Source: Gemmatimonadales bacterium UBA7835 (lineage in GTDB: Bacteria; Gemmatimonadota; Gemmatimonadetes; Longimicrobiales; Gaopeijiaceae). Taken from it: 5,694 bases of DNA. This document shows positions 4,490 to 5,694 of the stretch, in pieces. Where the stretch lies: the NCBI GenBank assembly GCA_002500925.1, contig DLTN01000118.1:1-5694 (forward strand), in the 5' to 3' direction. A program made the position numbers and the translations under genes. The stretch's first letter is position 1. Each line of letters starts with the position of its first letter. Below the pieces are notes generated by a model. That model was not told where the DNA came from, did not search any database, and saw nothing but the letters and a program-made list of their open reading frames with translations.

Positions 4490-5694
4490 ATGGCATACCC
4501 GTACGTTTCAGACCACGAGGTTCGTGTCCTAAGTAAGCACTTCGGTGATCCGTCGCACCGTCGAATCGACACGTATGTGGAGCGAGGTGGCTACAAAGCG
4601 CTCAAGAAGGCCTTTGAGATGGGCCCAGCCCAAGTGATTGACGAAGTGAAAGGTTCGGGTCTCCGGGGTCGCGGTGGTGCTGGATTCCCGACCGGAGTCA
4701 AGTGGTCGTTTATGCCCCAAGACTCAGGAAAGCCGCACTATCTATTATGTAATGCGGATGAGTCGGAGCCTGGGACTTTCAAGGATCGGGAGTTGATTCG
4801 CTGGAACCCCCACCAGCTCATAGAGGGCTGTTTGATCGGTGCCTATGCCATCGGAGCAAAGCATGCCTACATCTACTGCCGGGGCGAATTCTTCGAAGCC
4901 AATTCGATACTGGCTCGGGCGGTGGAAGACGCATACGAAGGGGGTTACGCGGGTAAAGATATACTTGGATCGGGTAACGATATTGAAATAACGGTGCACC
5001 AAGGGGCAGGTGCCTACATATGTGGGGAAGAGACCGGATTGATGAACTCGCTTGAGGGACGCCGTGGGCAACCTCGCGTGAAGCCTCCATTCCCGGCTGC
5101 AGTGGGGGCGTTCGGAATGCCCTCCACGATAAACAATGTTGAAACCCTTGCCGCCGTTCCGCACATAGTGGATAACGGTGGTGACTGGTATCGTCAGTTT
5201 GGTACGGAGAAAAGTCCTGGCACAAAGCTTTTTTGTGTGAGCGGGCATGTGAATAAGCCGGGTAATTACGAACTCCCATTGGGCTTCCCGCTGATGAAGC
5301 TGATCGAAGAAGTATGCGGCGGCATCAGAGACGGAAACGCCCTCAAGGCGGTGATACCTGGCGGGTCTTCCGTTCCCATTATTAATGCCGAAGAATCAAG
5401 CAGGTGTAACCTGGATTACGAGGGCTGCGAGGAGGTTGGTACGATGCTCGGCTGCGCCTCAGTCATCGTTATGGATGAGAAGGCCGATATAGTCAAACAG
5501 GTTAGGCGGATGGTCGATTTCTATGCGCATGAATCGTGTGGTCAATGCACACCATGTCGCGAGGGATCATCATGGACGGCTCAGATTCTCAAGCGTATTG
5601 AGTATGGTCGCGGTACTGAGGAAGATCTCAATACTCTGATGGAAATGACGCAGCAGATGGTGGGAACGACGATCTGCGTGCTCTCAGACTCGGT
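4490..5694 (+). CDS. nuoF: NADH-quinone oxidoreductase subunit F, partial (3' end beyond right edge)
   Basis: NADH-binding flavoprotein (51 kDa) where NADH passes a hydride to FMN and electrons go on to cluster N3 and N1a. The first 401 codons are in the window and open to the edge; family members have about 420-450 residues. FMN/NADH-site motifs are GLRGRGGAGFPTG (57-69), CNADESEPGTFKDRE (87-101) and GAGAYICGEETGL (172-184). The soluble-ligand-binding-like region follows, with KLFCVSGHVNKPG near residues 245-257. The [4Fe-4S] N3 ligands are C350, C353 and C356 (CGQCTPC) and C396 (TTIC), so all four fall inside the window. The ATG is 3 nt after the nuoE stop with GGGAG upstream, consistent with coupled translation. 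nuoG is expected next, but is not visible. Confidence 0.97.
   Translation, partial: MAYPYVSDHEVRVLSKHFGDPSHRRIDTYVERGGYKALKKAFEMGPAQVIDEVKGSGLRGRGGAGFPTGVKWSFMPQDSGKPHYLLCNADESEPGTFKDRELIRWNPHQLIEGCLIGAYAIGAKHAYIYCRGEFFEANSILARAVEDAYEGGYAGKDILGSGNDIEITVHQGAGAYICGEETGLMNSLEGRRGQPRVKPPFPAAVGAFGMPSTINNVETLAAVPHIVDNGGDWYRQFGTEKSPGTKLFCVSGHVNKPGNYELPLGFPLMKLIEEVCGGIRDGNALKAVIPGGSSVPIINAEESSRCNLDYEGCEEVGTMLGCASVIVMDEKADIVKQVRRMVDFYAHESCGQCTPCREGSSWTAQILKRIEYGRGTEEDLNTLMEMTQQMVGTTICVLSDS

Noticed and set aside
4745..5279. Two overlapping long minus-strand frames opposite nuoF
   Set aside because: They overlap each other in different frames and lie wholly within the conserved NuoF coding sequence; their compositions look like antisense shadows.
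5537..5677. Third-to-fourth N3 cysteine distance in NuoF is 40 rather than the 41 of E. coli
   Set aside because: Counting in typical bacterial and mitochondrial NuoF sequences recalled from memory also gives 40, so the spacing is normal.

Overview
This window is an ordinary bacterial chromosomal segment: the first six genes of an operon for respiratory complex I (proton-pumping NADH:quinone oxidoreductase), with a divergently transcribed dCTP deaminase gene upstream. I see no mobile element, CRISPR array, rRNA, tRNA or terminator, and no new multi-gene system. The less expected content is a compact regulatory region between the two divergent units and several acidic or low-complexity extensions on the complex I subunits.

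Layout. Bases 1-533 (minus strand) encode most of Dcd, whose 3' end lies beyond the left edge. Bases 534-785 are non-coding and hold a good sigma-70-like candidate promoter for dcd, one or two candidates for nuo, and four inverted-repeat or palindromic sequences. From 786 to the right edge the plus strand carries nuoA, nuoB, nuoC, nuoD, nuoE and a 3'-truncated nuoF. Junctions are tight: A/B overlap by 10 nt, B/C are 14 nt apart, C/D overlap by 1 nt, D/E by 4 nt, and E/F are 3 nt apart. This implies one polycistronic message with translational coupling. nuoG and later genes would be expected beyond the right edge.

Function. NuoE and NuoF form the NADH-oxidising tip: NuoF has the FMN/NADH site and cluster N3, and NuoE has N1a. 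NuoB (cluster N2), NuoC and NuoD form the connecting module that hands electrons to quinone. NuoA is a three-helix membrane subunit that anchors this module to the membrane arm. All cofactor ligands that should lie in this window are present, with family-typical spacing, so the encoded subunits look functional. Dcd makes dUTP from dCTP for thymidylate synthesis and has no evident biochemical link to complex I.

Organism. Shine-Dalgarno sites, GTG/ATG starts, sigma-70-like boxes and a nuoA-F operon indicate a bacterium of moderate G+C (mid-50s percent by eye). nuoC and nuoD are separate genes, unlike the fused nuoCD of Escherichia coli. The subunit sequences remind me of Gemmatimonadota/Acidobacteriota-type complex I, but that is an impression from memory with low confidence.
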